Both the position numbers and the translations under genes were made by a program. DNA of 64,000 nucleotides from CAVYXZ01 sp965223835 (GTDB lineage Bacteria > Chloroflexota > Anaerolineae > Aggregatilineales > Phototrophicaceae): assembly GCA_965223835.1 (NCBI GenBank), contig CBDCXQ010000001.1, positions 6,183,953 to 6,247,952 on the forward strand, given 5' to 3'. Below the pieces are notes generated by a model, which was not told the DNA's origin, ran no database searches, and was given only the letters and a program-made list of their open reading frames with translations. Every line of letters begins with the position of its first letter. Positions within the stretch are counted from its first letter, which is position 1. Positions 1 to 9,004 of the stretch are shown here, in pieces.

Positions 1-499
1 AAGGCAAATGGGGGAGCGTCGTTGATACACCAATAAAACGGGTCTTGCCAGCGGCCCGGGAATCTTCCAGCAAGCGACCAAGATCGTGGCGCTCGAAATC
101 TTCTACTGTTGGATTATGATATTGCAACAGATCGATATAATCGGTCCGCATCCGGCGCAGACTACGATCAATTGCTTGCTCCAAACGTGTGCGTGACCAA
201 TCGCGCTGTATTCTGGTTTGCCCATCATCAGGAACGAGCACACACCCACATTTGGTTGCCAGGTAGTATTCGTCACGGCGCGCGGCGATAAACTGGCCGA
301 TGTAGTCCTCGGCGCCGCCATATATATCAGCGGTGTCGATGAAGTTAATCCCGGCATCCAACACCGCGTTCAGGATCAGATCGGCCTGCTGCGGCGCGAT
401 AGGGCGGCCATTCCATAGACCTTCGCCGCGTAGTTGCCCCGTACCATAGCCCAATTCTGTAACCATGAGGCCGGTGCGTCCCAGTGCATTTTTTCTCAT
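1..499 (-). CDS. Aldo/keto reductase (partial, C-terminus beyond window)
   Basis: NAD(P)H-dependent aldo/keto reductase of the TIM-barrel AKR superfamily, starting at ATG 499 and running off the left edge after about 166 residues. Seen in the translation: an N-terminal GRTGLMVTELGYGTGQLRG stretch, the FIDTADIYG motif with catalytic Asp and Tyr, ATKCG with the catalytic Lys, and YIDLLQYHNP with the active-site His. The start overlaps the stop of the upstream dehydrogenase gene by 4 bp (ATGA), so it is translationally coupled as the last visible gene of a five-gene minus-strand operon. The family reduces sugar aldehydes and ketones; the substrate here is unknown but probably belongs to the same catabolic route as its neighbours. 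Confidence 0.85.
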   Translation of the reverse strand, partial: MRKNALGRTGLMVTELGYGTGQLRGEGLWNGRPIAPQQADLILNAVLDAGINFIDTADIYGGAEDYIGQFIAARRDEYYLATKCGCVLVPDDGQTRIQRDWSRTRLEQAIDRSLRRMRTDYIDLLQYHNPTVEDFERHDLGRLLEDSRAAGKTRFIGVSTTLPHLP

Positions 500-1530
500 G
501 GATGCGCCACTCCCAATGACTCCGCCAGTTCGGTGAGTTGTTGCCAGGTCGTTTTGGGGATGGGAATGCCCGCTCGTGAACGTTCAGCGTAGGATCGCTG
601 TTCGACCTCGCCCGGCAGCAGCACTTCATCGAAGCCGGGTGCCGGTGGGGTATTTTTTACATTTTCCAGTAGCTCTGATACTAATGCCTCATACCGGTCC
701 CTTGCGGTAAACGTTTCAATGGACAACGCGAGGATCAGGGTTGGGTTGCCCTGGTGAAAATCGCCGGAGGAGGCCGGTGCGAAGCCTGCCAGAATGGATA
801 CGACTAACTCGATCACCAGCGAGAGGCCATAGCCTTTGTACGACCCCATCGGCAGCAGCGCCCCACCGGCAGCGAGATCTGCCGGGTCGGTGGTTGGATA
901 ACCATTTTTGTCAATCAAGATGCCAGGCGGCAGTGCTTCGCCTTCATCGAGGGCCACCCCCACCTTGCCAGCAGAATAGGCTGAGGTGGCGAAATCAGAA
1001 ATCAAAGGCGGTTGTTCGTTGCCCACCGGGATTCCCCAGGCCATCGGATTGGTGCCAAAGCGCCGACCGCTGCCGCCATAAGGTGTCACCTGCCCACCAG
1101 ACATTGACCCGGTGGTCATGTACAAACCGATCAACCCTTGCCGGGCAATCAAATCGACATATTCGCCCAGTCGCCCGATATGATTGACGTTATTGAGCGT
1201 GACGCAGCCGACACCGGCCTCCGCTGCAATCGCCCAGGCGACTTCGGCACCATACTTTGCGCCGATGTGCCCGAACCCCCACTGGCAATCCACGCTGGCA
1301 GTGCTACCCTGCTGCTGGCTCAATTGCGGTCGGGCCGTGGGGATCAAGTCATCGCTTCGGATTTTGCCAACATATTTCAGGGTTTGCACGATACCATGCG
1401 AATCATGGCCGACCAGATTGGATGTGACGAGCGATGCGGCTACCTGCTGGGCGATGTCCGATGGGGTGCCAGCGGCAACAAAAATTTCGCTGTCAAACGT
1501 AATCAGTGTCTCAGAATCGAATGTGGGCAC
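496..1530 (-). CDS. Ldh family (malate/L-lactate-type) NAD(P)-dependent oxidoreductase
   Basis: A 344-residue protein of the Ldh/MDH-2 family (malate, L-lactate, ureidoglycolate and related 2-hydroxyacid dehydrogenases), close to the usual family length. Seen: GHDSHGI near residue 42 with the conserved catalytic His, HIGRLGEY in the middle, and a GTNPMAWGIP stretch typical of the cofactor-binding region. It oxidises a 2-hydroxyacid or reduces a 2-ketoacid in the cytosol. In this operon, next to an enolase-superfamily dehydratase and a Gfo/Idh/MocA protein, a role in sugar-acid catabolism is a reasonable inference. Its stop overlaps the aldo/keto reductase start. Confidence 0.85.
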   Translation of the reverse strand: MPTFDSETLITFDSEIFVAAGTPSDIAQQVAASLVTSNLVGHDSHGIVQTLKYVGKIRSDDLIPTARPQLSQQQGSTASVDCQWGFGHIGAKYGAEVAWAIAAEAGVGCVTLNNVNHIGRLGEYVDLIARQGLIGLYMTTGSMSGGQVTPYGGSGRRFGTNPMAWGIPVGNEQPPLISDFATSAYSAGKVGVALDEGEALPPGILIDKNGYPTTDPADLAAGGALLPMGSYKGYGLSLVIELVVSILAGFAPASSGDFHQGNPTLILALSIETFTARDRYEALVSELLENVKNTPPAPGFDEVLLPGEVEQRSYAERSRAGIPIPKTTWQQLTELAESLGVAHP

Positions 1531-1664
1531 GACTGGATGACCTCTCGAACCTCATAAAGCGCATTAAACCTGCCATTCATCACTCAGGTGCAACCTTTTG
1601 GCTTCTAACCAGTCCAGCGGTAAACACCGACCACCAAACGTGTGCTGTACTGGCAGCGAAATCG

Positions 1665-3068
1665 TCACCGCGATTGCCCTTCCAGCAGGTAAGCAAACAG
1701 ATCATTATAGATGAGTCGCCGCTCTTTCTGGCTCTGCCGAATTTTCAGATCGAGTTCGGCTGGATTCCAGCGTGAAAGCAGGCTGGCGCAGAGGCGATCG
1801 ACAATTTTCCGGTACGTTTCATCGGTCGCCAGATTGTGAAACTCGCCCGGATCATTTTCAAGATCGTAGAGTTCCAGTGGGTCGTTGTGACTGTAGACCA
1901 GCTTGAACTTCCCCTGCCGCAGCATTGCCCAGGGGCGGGTGGAGCCATCCGCATAGAATTCTGACAGTGCTTCGTCTTTCCAATTATGCATATCGCCGTT
2001 TAACAGGTGCAGCAGGCTGGCGCCATCGATTGCCACGAGCGATTCGACACCCGCCAGATCATGCAAAGTGGCTGTCAAATCGACAGTTGATACCACTTCT
2101 GCTATCCGCTGATTTGCCGGAACACCTGGCCCGGCTATTATCAGTGGAATATGGACGGACTGTTCGTAGAAATTGCATTTGTACCAGAGGCCATGTTCAC
2201 CCAGCATCTCGCCATGATCGCTGACATAAATGATGATTGTGTTCTCGAGTTGTCCAGTTTGTTCTAACGCGGCAATTAGTTGGCCGATTTGGTCGTCAAG
2301 ATACGTTATCAGCCCATAATACGCTGAGCGTACCTGCCGAATATTCGCTTCTGAAATTCCACCCTTTTGCAGGTTGCGCCATTTCAAGATACGTTCGTAA
2401 GCTGGATGTAACTCGTCCAAATGCCCATCCGGGATCTGAGGCAAATCCATCGCTTCGGGCGGATACAGATCGAGATAATGCTGGGGCACGACAAACGGCG
2501 GGTGGGGTGCAACGTATCCAGCAACTAATGCCCAGGGTTGGTCGTTGCGGGCCGGGTCACGCAGGTAATCAAGCGCCGCAGCGGTCACCGCATCATCGGC
2601 TTCGATTTCTTTGGAGCGCCCGGCTTCCGCTTTGATCTGTGTCATCGGGGTTTCGCGCGTTTCCAGACCATCGTCCCAGTGGCGAATATTAGGCAGGTTT
2701 TGCGCGTTGATATCATAGGCCAGTTGCGTACGGAAGCCATGAAGCTGATCTAAACCGCGAAAATGCATTTTCCCGGCCAAAACGACATCATAGCCTGCCG
2801 CCTTAATTTGATGCGCCCAGGTGACAGTATCGGACGGCAGGGGCACGCCATTGTCCCAGATGCCGCTGTTGTGTAGGTGCAGCCCGGTCATAAAGGTCAT
2901 GCGCGACGGGACGCAAATAGGCGAGTTGCAGTAGGCGTTTTCAAAAACCGTGCCCCTTGCCGCCAACCGATCCATGTTCGGCGTTCTCACAATCGAATGT
3001 CCATAGGGGCCGCTATACATCGGGGCATGTTGGTCGGACATGATGACAAGAATATTGGGGGGAGCCAT
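1665..3068 (-). CDS. Type I sulfatase (formylglycine-dependent)
   Basis: Arylsulfatase/choline-sulfatase-like enzyme of 467 residues from the alkaline phosphatase superfamily. The N-terminal MSDQH segment carries metal ligands. The sulfatase signature CVPSR starts at Cys52, the residue converted to formylglycine by a maturation enzyme not seen in this window. LAGKMHFRG supplies active-site Lys/His, and YVSDHGEMLGEHG holds the second metal-binding Asp/His pair. There is no signal peptide, so it is probably cytosolic. It lies between the dehydratase and the Ldh dehydrogenase in one transcription direction, suggesting the operon handles a sulfated sugar or sulfate ester. A phosphonate monoester hydrolase is an alternative within the same superfamily. 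Confidence 0.9.
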   Translation of the reverse strand: MAPPNILVIMSDQHAPMYSGPYGHSIVRTPNMDRLAARGTVFENAYCNSPICVPSRMTFMTGLHLHNSGIWDNGVPLPSDTVTWAHQIKAAGYDVVLAGKMHFRGLDQLHGFRTQLAYDINAQNLPNIRHWDDGLETRETPMTQIKAEAGRSKEIEADDAVTAAALDYLRDPARNDQPWALVAGYVAPHPPFVVPQHYLDLYPPEAMDLPQIPDGHLDELHPAYERILKWRNLQKGGISEANIRQVRSAYYGLITYLDDQIGQLIAALEQTGQLENTIIIYVSDHGEMLGEHGLWYKCNFYEQSVHIPLIIAGPGVPANQRIAEVVSTVDLTATLHDLAGVESLVAIDGASLLHLLNGDMHNWKDEALSEFYADGSTRPWAMLRQGKFKLVYSHNDPLELYDLENDPGEFHNLATDETYRKIVDRLCASLLSRWNPAELDLKIRQSQKERRLIYNDLFAYLLEGQSR

Positions 3069-3082
3069 GCCAATGATCCTTT

Positions 3083-4201
3083 CTACGGTCCAGTAATGAC
3101 TTCAACCGTGTGGTTGTCAATCCAATCCCAGTCTAGTTCGATCCCGAGACCCGGCAAGGTGGGCATATGTAGATAGCCAGCCTCGTCAATGTCCAGCGGC
3201 TTACCCTTGAGGCCAAAACGATAAACAGGGTGGATGATTTCGGCAAAATCTCCGTTCTTAACGGCGCACGATACATGCAGATTGGCGACATCCAATAACG
3301 GCGTTGCCATCGTATGCACTTCTAGATTAAGGCCAAATAATTCACACATCACACACGTTTTGTACAGGCCGGTGATGCCTGCTTTGGAATACACATCGCC
3401 ACGGGCAATATCGAAAGCACCCTGGCGAATCTGCTCCGGCATTTCATCTAGCCGCAAGGTTTCCCCGCCCAGAATAGGGGTTTTCAGCAAACTCGATAGC
3501 CGACGTACATTTTCCGTTTGCCGTTCGGGGATTGGCTCCTCAAACCAGTAGAAATTGAGTTCGTCCAGTACCCGACCGAGTTCAAGCGCCTGGGTGAAAC
3601 TGTATTTACTGTTCAAGTCCTGCATCAACGGAAAATCGGGTCCGACCGCCTCCCGCGCCGCATAGATGCAAGGAATATCCGTTTCGGGATCATTCCAGAA
3701 GTGCAGTTTGTAACCATGAAATCCACGCTGTTTCATTGCAAGTGCCTCATCGTGCACCTGCTCCGGCGTTGGGTGAAAACGATAGCCGGTTGCATATCCA
3801 GGAATCGATGAGCGATACAACCCTAACAACATGGCAATGGGCTGGCTCATCGCTTTGCCCCGGATGTCCCAGAGGGCGACATCAATAATGCCCACAACTG
3901 CATCCATCAATGCGTACATGTGGCGGGTACGGCGGCGCAATTTGTGCCACAGCATTTCGACATGCAGCGGATTCTCGCCAAGCAGTTCCGCCAGGTAAAC
4001 GTCGCGCACCAGATAGGCCAGCGCCCGCCCATCACCCTGATTGCCATAACCCATCGTGTAACCATCAATACCCGAGTCAGTATGCAGGATAATTAACGGA
4101 TAATGCCAGGTCGCAGGCCGGCCAGGGGGTACGCCTTCATCACCAAAACGGGGACGAGCGTCAATTTCTAATAGTCGTGCGGTCATGCCGGTAATGTGCA
4201 T
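3083..4201 (-). CDS. Mandelate racemase/muconate lactonizing enzyme family (sugar acid dehydratase-like)
   Basis: Enolase-superfamily protein of 372 residues from ATG 4201, which lies 4 bp after the upstream stop; a longer in-frame reading would overlap the upstream gene. Seen: Lys165 in YKLHFW, Asp195 in MQDLNSKY, Glu221 and Glu222 in WFEEPIPE, and Glu247 in ILGGETLR. These match the general base and the three Mg2+-ligand positions of the barrel. His296 lies in the position of the second acid/base. The family abstracts an alpha-proton from carboxylate substrates; members in such operons are usually sugar-acid dehydratases. The exact substrate cannot be read from the sequence. Confidence 0.88.
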   Translation of the reverse strand: MHITGMTARLLEIDARPRFGDEGVPPGRPATWHYPLIILHTDSGIDGYTMGYGNQGDGRALAYLVRDVYLAELLGENPLHVEMLWHKLRRRTRHMYALMDAVVGIIDVALWDIRGKAMSQPIAMLLGLYRSSIPGYATGYRFHPTPEQVHDEALAMKQRGFHGYKLHFWNDPETDIPCIYAAREAVGPDFPLMQDLNSKYSFTQALELGRVLDELNFYWFEEPIPERQTENVRRLSSLLKTPILGGETLRLDEMPEQIRQGAFDIARGDVYSKAGITGLYKTCVMCELFGLNLEVHTMATPLLDVANLHVSCAVKNGDFAEIIHPVYRFGLKGKPLDIDEAGYLHMPTLPGLGIELDWDWIDNHTVEVITGP

Positions 4202-4205
4202 ATGT

Positions 4206-5246
4206 TTAGTCCAGCGTGATCGTCTGCCCGCTATCGTTGGATTCCATAATGGCACGGATCAGCCGCAAGGACGCAATTCCTTGATCGGCACCAACCAGTG
4301 GCTGACCGCCATGCCGGATGCAATCGGCAAAATCTTCAAGCTCTTCTTGGAGCGCTGTCGAGAAGGGATGTGGCCCTTCAAACGCGATAGGGTGGAGTGT
4401 GGGGCCTTCAGCTTTGGCCGCCTGGGTGTCGATAATATCCTGCCAGAGCAATTCCTGTCCAAAACGATTGATGTGTAAAACGCCTTTGGTCCCGAACAGA
4501 CTTAAGCGGCTGCTGTAAGCCGACACTTGCTGCGTCGTATAAACACCCAGCGTCCCGCTTTCGAACTCGAAAGATGCCGTTGCCGCGTCCGGCACAGCGA
4601 AGGGCGTGATATGCGAGCTGTAAAAGCCAGAGACGCGCCGCACTGGACCGAGTAAAAATGGCATTACATCGGCATAATGAACACCCAGATTGTCCAGCGG
4701 TCCACCAGGGATTTTTTCTTTGTCAGTTTCCCAATCATCGGATGTGTAATCAAGCGCAATTGGCGCACCATGAACCGCGACTGCCATTACGACCTGGCCC
4801 AGGTCGCCGTTATCAATCATGGCTTTAGCCTTACGGATGCCGCCGCTACGCCGCCCCTGGAGACCTACGGCGAGTACCAGCCCATTCGCCGCCGCCAATT
4901 GTTTCATTTCACGTGCTTCGTCGAGTGTATTCGCGATCGGTTTTTCAACAAAGACGTGTTTACCTGCATTTAATGCGGCAATAGTTTGTGGATGGTGCAA
5001 AAAGTGGGGTGTCGGCAGCAACACAGCGTCAATCTCAGGAGCAGCCAGTAAGGCTTCGTAGCTGCTATACGCTTTACTGCCGTACTCTTCGACGATTGCA
5101 GTGGCGTTTTCGGTTCGACGGCTAAACACCCCGCCCAGGACCAGCTTGCTTGATGGCTGTGCGGCATCAAGCAACAGCCGCCCCCAGCGTGCCGGTGAGA
5201 CAATCCCAAAACGAACCGGTGTGGTGTCCACAATTGCTAACCTCAT
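4206..5246 (-). CDS. Gfo/Idh/MocA family NAD(P)-dependent oxidoreductase
   Basis: A 346-residue sugar oxidoreductase: N-terminal Rossmann domain (residues about 12-130) and a C-terminal alpha/beta dimerisation domain. The signature EKPIANT carries the catalytic Lys102, and GVHYADVMPF fits the substrate-side His/Asp region. It is the first gene of the minus-strand catabolic operon. ATG 5246 has an AGGA ribosome-binding site; a GTG at 5231 behind GAGG is a possible alternative start five codons in. The family oxidises or epimerises sugars, inositols or glycosidic substrates. Together with the dehydratase, sulfatase, Ldh enzyme and aldo/keto reductase it suggests complete conversion of one unusual sugar. 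Confidence 0.88.
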   Translation of the reverse strand: MRLAIVDTTPVRFGIVSPARWGRLLLDAAQPSSKLVLGGVFSRRTENATAIVEEYGSKAYSSYEALLAAPEIDAVLLPTPHFLHHPQTIAALNAGKHVFVEKPIANTLDEAREMKQLAAANGLVLAVGLQGRRSGGIRKAKAMIDNGDLGQVVMAVAVHGAPIALDYTSDDWETDKEKIPGGPLDNLGVHYADVMPFLLGPVRRVSGFYSSHITPFAVPDAATASFEFESGTLGVYTTQQVSAYSSRLSLFGTKGVLHINRFGQELLWQDIIDTQAAKAEGPTLHPIAFEGPHPFSTALQEELEDFADCIRHGGQPLVGADQGIASLRLIRAIMESNDSGQTITLD

Positions 5247-5452
5247 AGCATATGTCCTATTTCAACATATCCTACATGTCAACAGATTGCAAATTTTGCT
5301 ATGAAAGTCAAATGGTAATCAATCTAACCTTCCGACTTCAATACAATGCCAGTAGTCAAAAGTCTTTAGTCTACAGCCCATAGTCAAAAGACAGAAAACT
5401 TTCCCCATCAAGGGGAGACTGTATGCCTCGATGTTCAAAGATAACCAGAATC

Positions 5453-5478
5453 AAAAGCGCGCCCACAGGGGACGCGCC
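5453..5478 (-). terminator. Rho-independent terminator after hsp20
   Basis: Read on the minus strand: GCGCG, a bulged T, CCC, a CTGT loop, GGG, CGCGC, then TTTT. It starts about 20 bp after the hsp20 stop. Confidence 0.7.
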
Positions 5479-5499
5479 AGCAATTGTTTTGTGAAGTGA

Positions 5500-5892
5500 T
5501 TAGTGAACCGCGTTGACCGCGATGCGATGTGGCTTGGCTTCTTCGGCCTTCGGCAGTTCCAGCCGCAGGATACCATCATGGTATGTCGCCTGGGCGGTTT
5601 CGATATTCACCGGGATGTTGATGTGCAGGCGACGCTCAAATTTGCCGTGAAAACGCTCACGCAGCAGGTAATTGACTTCTTCCTCTACGCCATTGACCTC
5701 GCCGCTAATAATCAGCACACCATCGTCCAGCGTAATGTCAAGATTATCAAGGTTCAGGCCCGCGACTGATGCGGTCAGGATCACTGAGTCAGCGGTTTCA
5801 TAGGCATCAACCGGCAGTCGATAAATGCGCTCAGCATCCGGGGTCTGGCGAACATGACGACGATTGGTAAAGTAAGGTTGACGAACTAACAT
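5500..5892 (-). CDS. Hsp20/alpha-crystallin small heat shock protein
   Basis: Small heat shock chaperone of 130 residues starting at ATG 5892 behind a GGAG ribosome-binding site; the longer open frame upstream has no coding character. The alpha-crystallin domain occupies about residues 22-125, with the V.ASVAGLNLDNLDITLDDG segment, GEF-like ERFHGKFERRLHINIP, and the conserved YHDGILRLELPK strand near the end. These proteins hold unfolding clients in an ATP-independent way and form oligomers in the cytosol. It appears monocistronic, with its own terminator. No CIRCE element was recognised upstream. Confidence 0.93.
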   Translation of the reverse strand: MLVRQPYFTNRRHVRQTPDAERIYRLPVDAYETADSVILTASVAGLNLDNLDITLDDGVLIISGEVNGVEEEVNYLLRERFHGKFERRLHINIPVNIETAQATYHDGILRLELPKAEEAKPHRIAVNAVH

Positions 5893-6013
5893 GGTTTCAA
5901 ACTCCGTGATTGATCTACATTTGAATGTGTTTACGACCATGATGATAGCCCGCCTGTGTAAGAGCAATATCGGTGAAATATATGCATTGTGTAGGACGAA
6001 AATCAGAAATGTA

Positions 6014-6637
6014 TTAGACGGGAAATACTGCCCGCAGCCGACCTTCCAATTCGCTGAGCATAATCGCGGTTGCGCCCCAGACTTTGTGCCCGTTGAACGC
6101 ATAGTAGGGGATGAAATATGAGGCCCCTTGAATCTCACGATACTCACTTCGCTTGAACGCATCATCAATCAGTGCGGAGAGTGACACACTGAAAACCTCG
6201 GCAACTTCGGCTGGGTTCGGGTGAAACTGAGGCTTTACAGGCAATGCCGCCACGACTGGCGTGACATCAAAATTGCTGGGGGGAATGTAGACGTTACTCA
6301 GGCTGCCAATTACATCGAGATTGTCGGTACAAATGCCCAATTCTTCACAGGTTTCGCGCCGGGCTGTCGCGATCAGTGAGGGATCATGGGCGTCCCGTTT
6401 GCCACCGGGGAAACTGACCTGACCGCTGTGACCTCGCAACGTGTCGGTGCGCCGGGTCAGAACAAAATACAGATCGTTTGCCTGTGGATATAGCAACACC
6501 AGCACCCCGGCCTGTTGGGCGGTACCATTCGGCTGGGGAAAGCGCTGGCGTGAGCCGGGAATCATCGACTGCCGAGCAGTATCAACGTCAAATCCGGGGA
6601 TTGTCAGCGCGGCCCGCACGGCTGCCAGATCAATCAT
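6014..6637 (-). CDS. Nudix hydrolase (CoA pyrophosphatase NudL-like)
   Basis: A 207-residue Nudix hydrolase from ATG 6637, which overlaps the stop of the preceding methyltransferase gene by 8 bp. The Nudix box spans residues 79-101: GGK, then an acidic DAHD, then TARRETCEELGI with the catalytic REXXEE core. The preceding SGQVSFPGGK pattern and the spacing fit the CoA/acyl-CoA pyrophosphatase branch (NudL, YeaB). These enzymes split the diphosphate of CoA derivatives to phosphopantetheine and 3',5'-ADP. It is the last gene of the E2-JAB-E1 operon, but may only be a housekeeping passenger there. Confidence 0.85.
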   Translation of the reverse strand: MIDLAAVRAALTIPGFDVDTARQSMIPGSRQRFPQPNGTAQQAGVLVLLYPQANDLYFVLTRRTDTLRGHSGQVSFPGGKRDAHDPSLIATARRETCEELGICTDNLDVIGSLSNVYIPPSNFDVTPVVAALPVKPQFHPNPAEVAEVFSVSLSALIDDAFKRSEYREIQGASYFIPYYAFNGHKVWGATAIMLSELEGRLRAVFPV

Positions 6638-7814
6638 GGGTTTCCAGCCAGGCATGGAGGTAGTGGTCTTTGCGGGTGTAAAGCTGCCCGACAACAATGG
6701 GCGTTGGACCATGCTCTTTCGGTATCAGGCGCAGGCGCAGGTCAGTCGCGGTGGGGCGTCCGGCAGCGATCCAATCCGCTAACGCCGCCTGGATCGCCAT
6801 GAAAGCATCCACACCGCCAAAACAACGGGTTTCACCATGCGCATGGAACGGCACAAAGCAGGCACTCCCCGCCCGCAACAGGGCAAAGCCATGTCCGCTC
6901 AGGCCATAAGCTTGCTGATTGGTGCTCATACTGTATGACCCAAAGATAAAATCTTCCGGCAGATTCAAGACAAAATAGGGCAGGAATCCATACGAATATT
7001 CGCTTGAACTAAGCCGAACATTCAGCAGATTATGCTCAACCCCATCGGACAACAAGGCGTGTAGAGCCGCGCTATCCAAAGCCGGTACTTTATTCGAATG
7101 CAAGATTAAGGAGGTGGTGCCGATGCGTTGAGCCAGCAAGGGGCCAGCATTGGCGCCCCGCAGACGGACAAAGCCACAGGGCATGTTCTCCCGACTATAG
7201 AGGGTGCCATCGGCGGCACGAGTAAACGACGTACTGACTTGCAGCGCATCAATCCAGATTGGTACGACCAGAACGCCTTTGGCTTTTAACTGGTCGACCC
7301 AGTTACGCGGCACGTCCCACACGCCGACAGTCGCGATAATGCGATCATAGGCGGCCCGTGGCGCATAACCGCCCGCACCATCGGTATGGACGACCCGCAC
7401 CCGATTCATGCCGCTGGTTTGCAGGTGACGCTCAGCACGCTGCACCAGATCTTTGTCCAACTCGACAGTGGTTACCGTACCTTCAGCGCCCACTAAATAT
7501 TGTAGCAAGGCAGCGTTATAGCCGGTTCCTGCACCGATCTCCAGAATATTCTGACCGGGTTGTACCTGCAACTGGCGCAACATCATCGCCATCATCGTGG
7601 GCTGGCTGGATGAGCTAATGACACTGCCGTCGGGTCCCCGTTTAACAGGGAGCGCTTCATCCGCATAAACTTGTTCCAGTGGGAGATCTGGCAGGAAATG
7701 TTGGCGCTCTATGGTCTGGAAAGCGGCCTCCAACCGGGGGTCACTTAATTCTCCCTTCGCTTTCAGGGTTGCGATTAACGCATCTAGCAGCGGTTTAGCC
7801 GCCTCAGCTGGCAT
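6630..7814 (-). CDS. Protein-L-isoaspartate O-methyltransferase-like protein with C-terminal extension
   Basis: A 394-residue protein from ATG 7814, overlapping the 94-residue gene upstream by 11 bp. Residues about 25-220 resemble PCMT: QHFLP near residue 40, the ISSSSQPTMMAMML segment (active-site Ser/Thr region), and the SAM motif I ILEIGAGTGYN at about residues 90-100. PCMT repairs isoaspartyl residues by SAM-dependent carboxyl methylation. Family members are usually near 210 residues; the remaining 170 form an extra C-terminal domain that I do not recognise. It is embedded in the ubiquitin-conjugation-like operon, so a role in modifying its client proteins is possible but unproven. Confidence 0.8.
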   Translation of the reverse strand: MPAEAAKPLLDALIATLKAKGELSDPRLEAAFQTIERQHFLPDLPLEQVYADEALPVKRGPDGSVISSSSQPTMMAMMLRQLQVQPGQNILEIGAGTGYNAALLQYLVGAEGTVTTVELDKDLVQRAERHLQTSGMNRVRVVHTDGAGGYAPRAAYDRIIATVGVWDVPRNWVDQLKAKGVLVVPIWIDALQVSTSFTRAADGTLYSRENMPCGFVRLRGANAGPLLAQRIGTTSLILHSNKVPALDSAALHALLSDGVEHNLLNVRLSSSEYSYGFLPYFVLNLPEDFIFGSYSMSTNQQAYGLSGHGFALLRAGSACFVPFHAHGETRCFGGVDAFMAIQAALADWIAAGRPTATDLRLRLIPKEHGPTPIVVGQLYTRKDHYLHAWLETHD

Positions 7815-8088
7815 CGTACCAGGCCCGGCGTTTGCGTAATGAAACCCCGGCTTCGGCATCGCTGCGGCGCGTGGTGCGCACGCGTCCCCGCGAATCAATG
7901 TGAACCTGACCCGCCTGTTGCAACCGCGCAAATTCCTCTGGCGTTATGACCGGGGCCGGTTCACCACCCAGGCGCTCTAAGCGGTCGTTCATGCCCACGT
8001 CATCACTCGGCTTATCGTCTTCAGCGGGAGGAGTCGCCGGTGCATTGTCCGCTTGATTGTCCACTGGGGCCTTGTTTTCTTCATCCAT
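7804..8088 (-). CDS. Unrecognised 94-residue acidic/basic protein in the E2-JAB-E1 operon
   Basis: Starts at ATG 8088 with an AGGAG ribosome-binding site lying over the stop of the E1-like gene, 5 bp away. The first 45 residues are rich in Asp, Glu, Pro and Ala and look disordered. The rest contains TPEEFARLQQAGQVHIDSRG followed by a basic run RTTRRS and RKRRAW. The C-terminus is YDAS, not the Gly-Gly expected of a mature ubiquitin-like modifier, and no beta-grasp pattern is evident. Its position directly after E1 makes it a candidate partner or substrate of the conjugation enzymes. No function can be assigned. Confidence 0.75.
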   Translation of the reverse strand: MDEENKAPVDNQADNAPATPPAEDDKPSDDVGMNDRLERLGGEPAPVITPEEFARLQQAGQVHIDSRGRVRTTRRSDAEAGVSLRKRRAWYDAS

Positions 8089-8093
8089 CGCTT

Positions 8094-8999
8094 TTACTCC
8101 TCATCTTCTTCTTGCATCACAATCCCGGTGGCATCTATGAGATCGGTTAACGATAATGCTGCCGACTGCTCACCTTTTAATTCCGCCCGCTGCAGTTGAC
8201 CGCACACCAGACAATCGGGATCCCGATCAATCGTCACCCATACCGCGCCGTGCGGTGGCGTGATTTGTCCGGTAATAATTTCCAGGGCCGTGTTTGCCAG
8301 CAAGATCGTGTTGCCGGGCAGCGGTTCATAAACATCGGTGCCTTTGAGCAATTCGTTCAACACCAGATGGGCTTGCACCGATGCTACCCGGGTGACATGT
8401 AACCACAGTCCAGGTTCTGCTTCGAGCGTTCCCTGGGGGCCGATCATGCCGTAATCAAGTTCTTCGCCGGGATTAGCCGTCGGCACGTGCTCATCGCGCA
8501 CTTCGGCGGCCCAACACGCATAACAGGGACCATCATAGGGATAAATTACCACCGCATCGCCGCCTTCGCCCCGTTCATACACACCGGCATAAACGGCTGT
8601 CAGATTGTTTTTGAGCGCGACCTCGTTGAGCACATACTTTGAGTTTTCATTATCAACGGCGACGACTAACAGGTCAATAGCTTCCAGCAAATCAAGATGG
8701 CGTTCGACCCGTTCGTGATAAGTGGCAACCGTTGCGTCGGGGTTGCGATTGCGAATCAGATCAGCCACTGCATCGGCTTTGGGTTGACCGATATAGCGTC
8801 GGTCGGCGACATGACGCACGATGTTACCGGGTTCCATCACATCATCATCAATGAGGACAAACTGCCCAACTCCGCTCATCGCCAGGCTCAGCGCCACCTG
8901 CCCACCGCCCGACCCCAGGCCAATCACGGCGACCCGCTTCCGTGCCAGTCGCGCAAGATTATTGGTGCCGATAACGCCTTCAACGCGCTCCCAATCCAT
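8094..8999 (-). CDS. ThiF/MoeB/HesA family E1-like adenylyltransferase
   Basis: E1-type activating enzyme of 301 residues. Seen: the nucleotide-binding GLGSGG at residues 27-32, LIDDDVMEPGNIVRH with Asp51-53 and Arg63, Lys74 in QPKADAV, Asp116 in VAVDNENS, and two zinc-binding pairs C159-x2-C162 and C263-x2-C266. Such proteins adenylate the C-terminus of ubiquitin-like or sulfur-carrier proteins. ATG 8999 is chosen, 5 bp after the JAB stop; an in-frame TTG at 9008 would overlap that stop. It sits after E2 and JAB genes, which argues for a protein-conjugation role over thiamine or molybdopterin synthesis, whose genes are absent here. Confidence 0.9.
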   Translation of the reverse strand: MDWERVEGVIGTNNLARLARKRVAVIGLGSGGGQVALSLAMSGVGQFVLIDDDVMEPGNIVRHVADRRYIGQPKADAVADLIRNRNPDATVATYHERVERHLDLLEAIDLLVVAVDNENSKYVLNEVALKNNLTAVYAGVYERGEGGDAVVIYPYDGPCYACWAAEVRDEHVPTANPGEELDYGMIGPQGTLEAEPGLWLHVTRVASVQAHLVLNELLKGTDVYEPLPGNTILLANTALEIITGQITPPHGAVWVTIDRDPDCLVCGQLQRAELKGEQSAALSLTDLIDATGIVMQEEDEE

Positions 9000-9004
9000 A
9001 AAAA

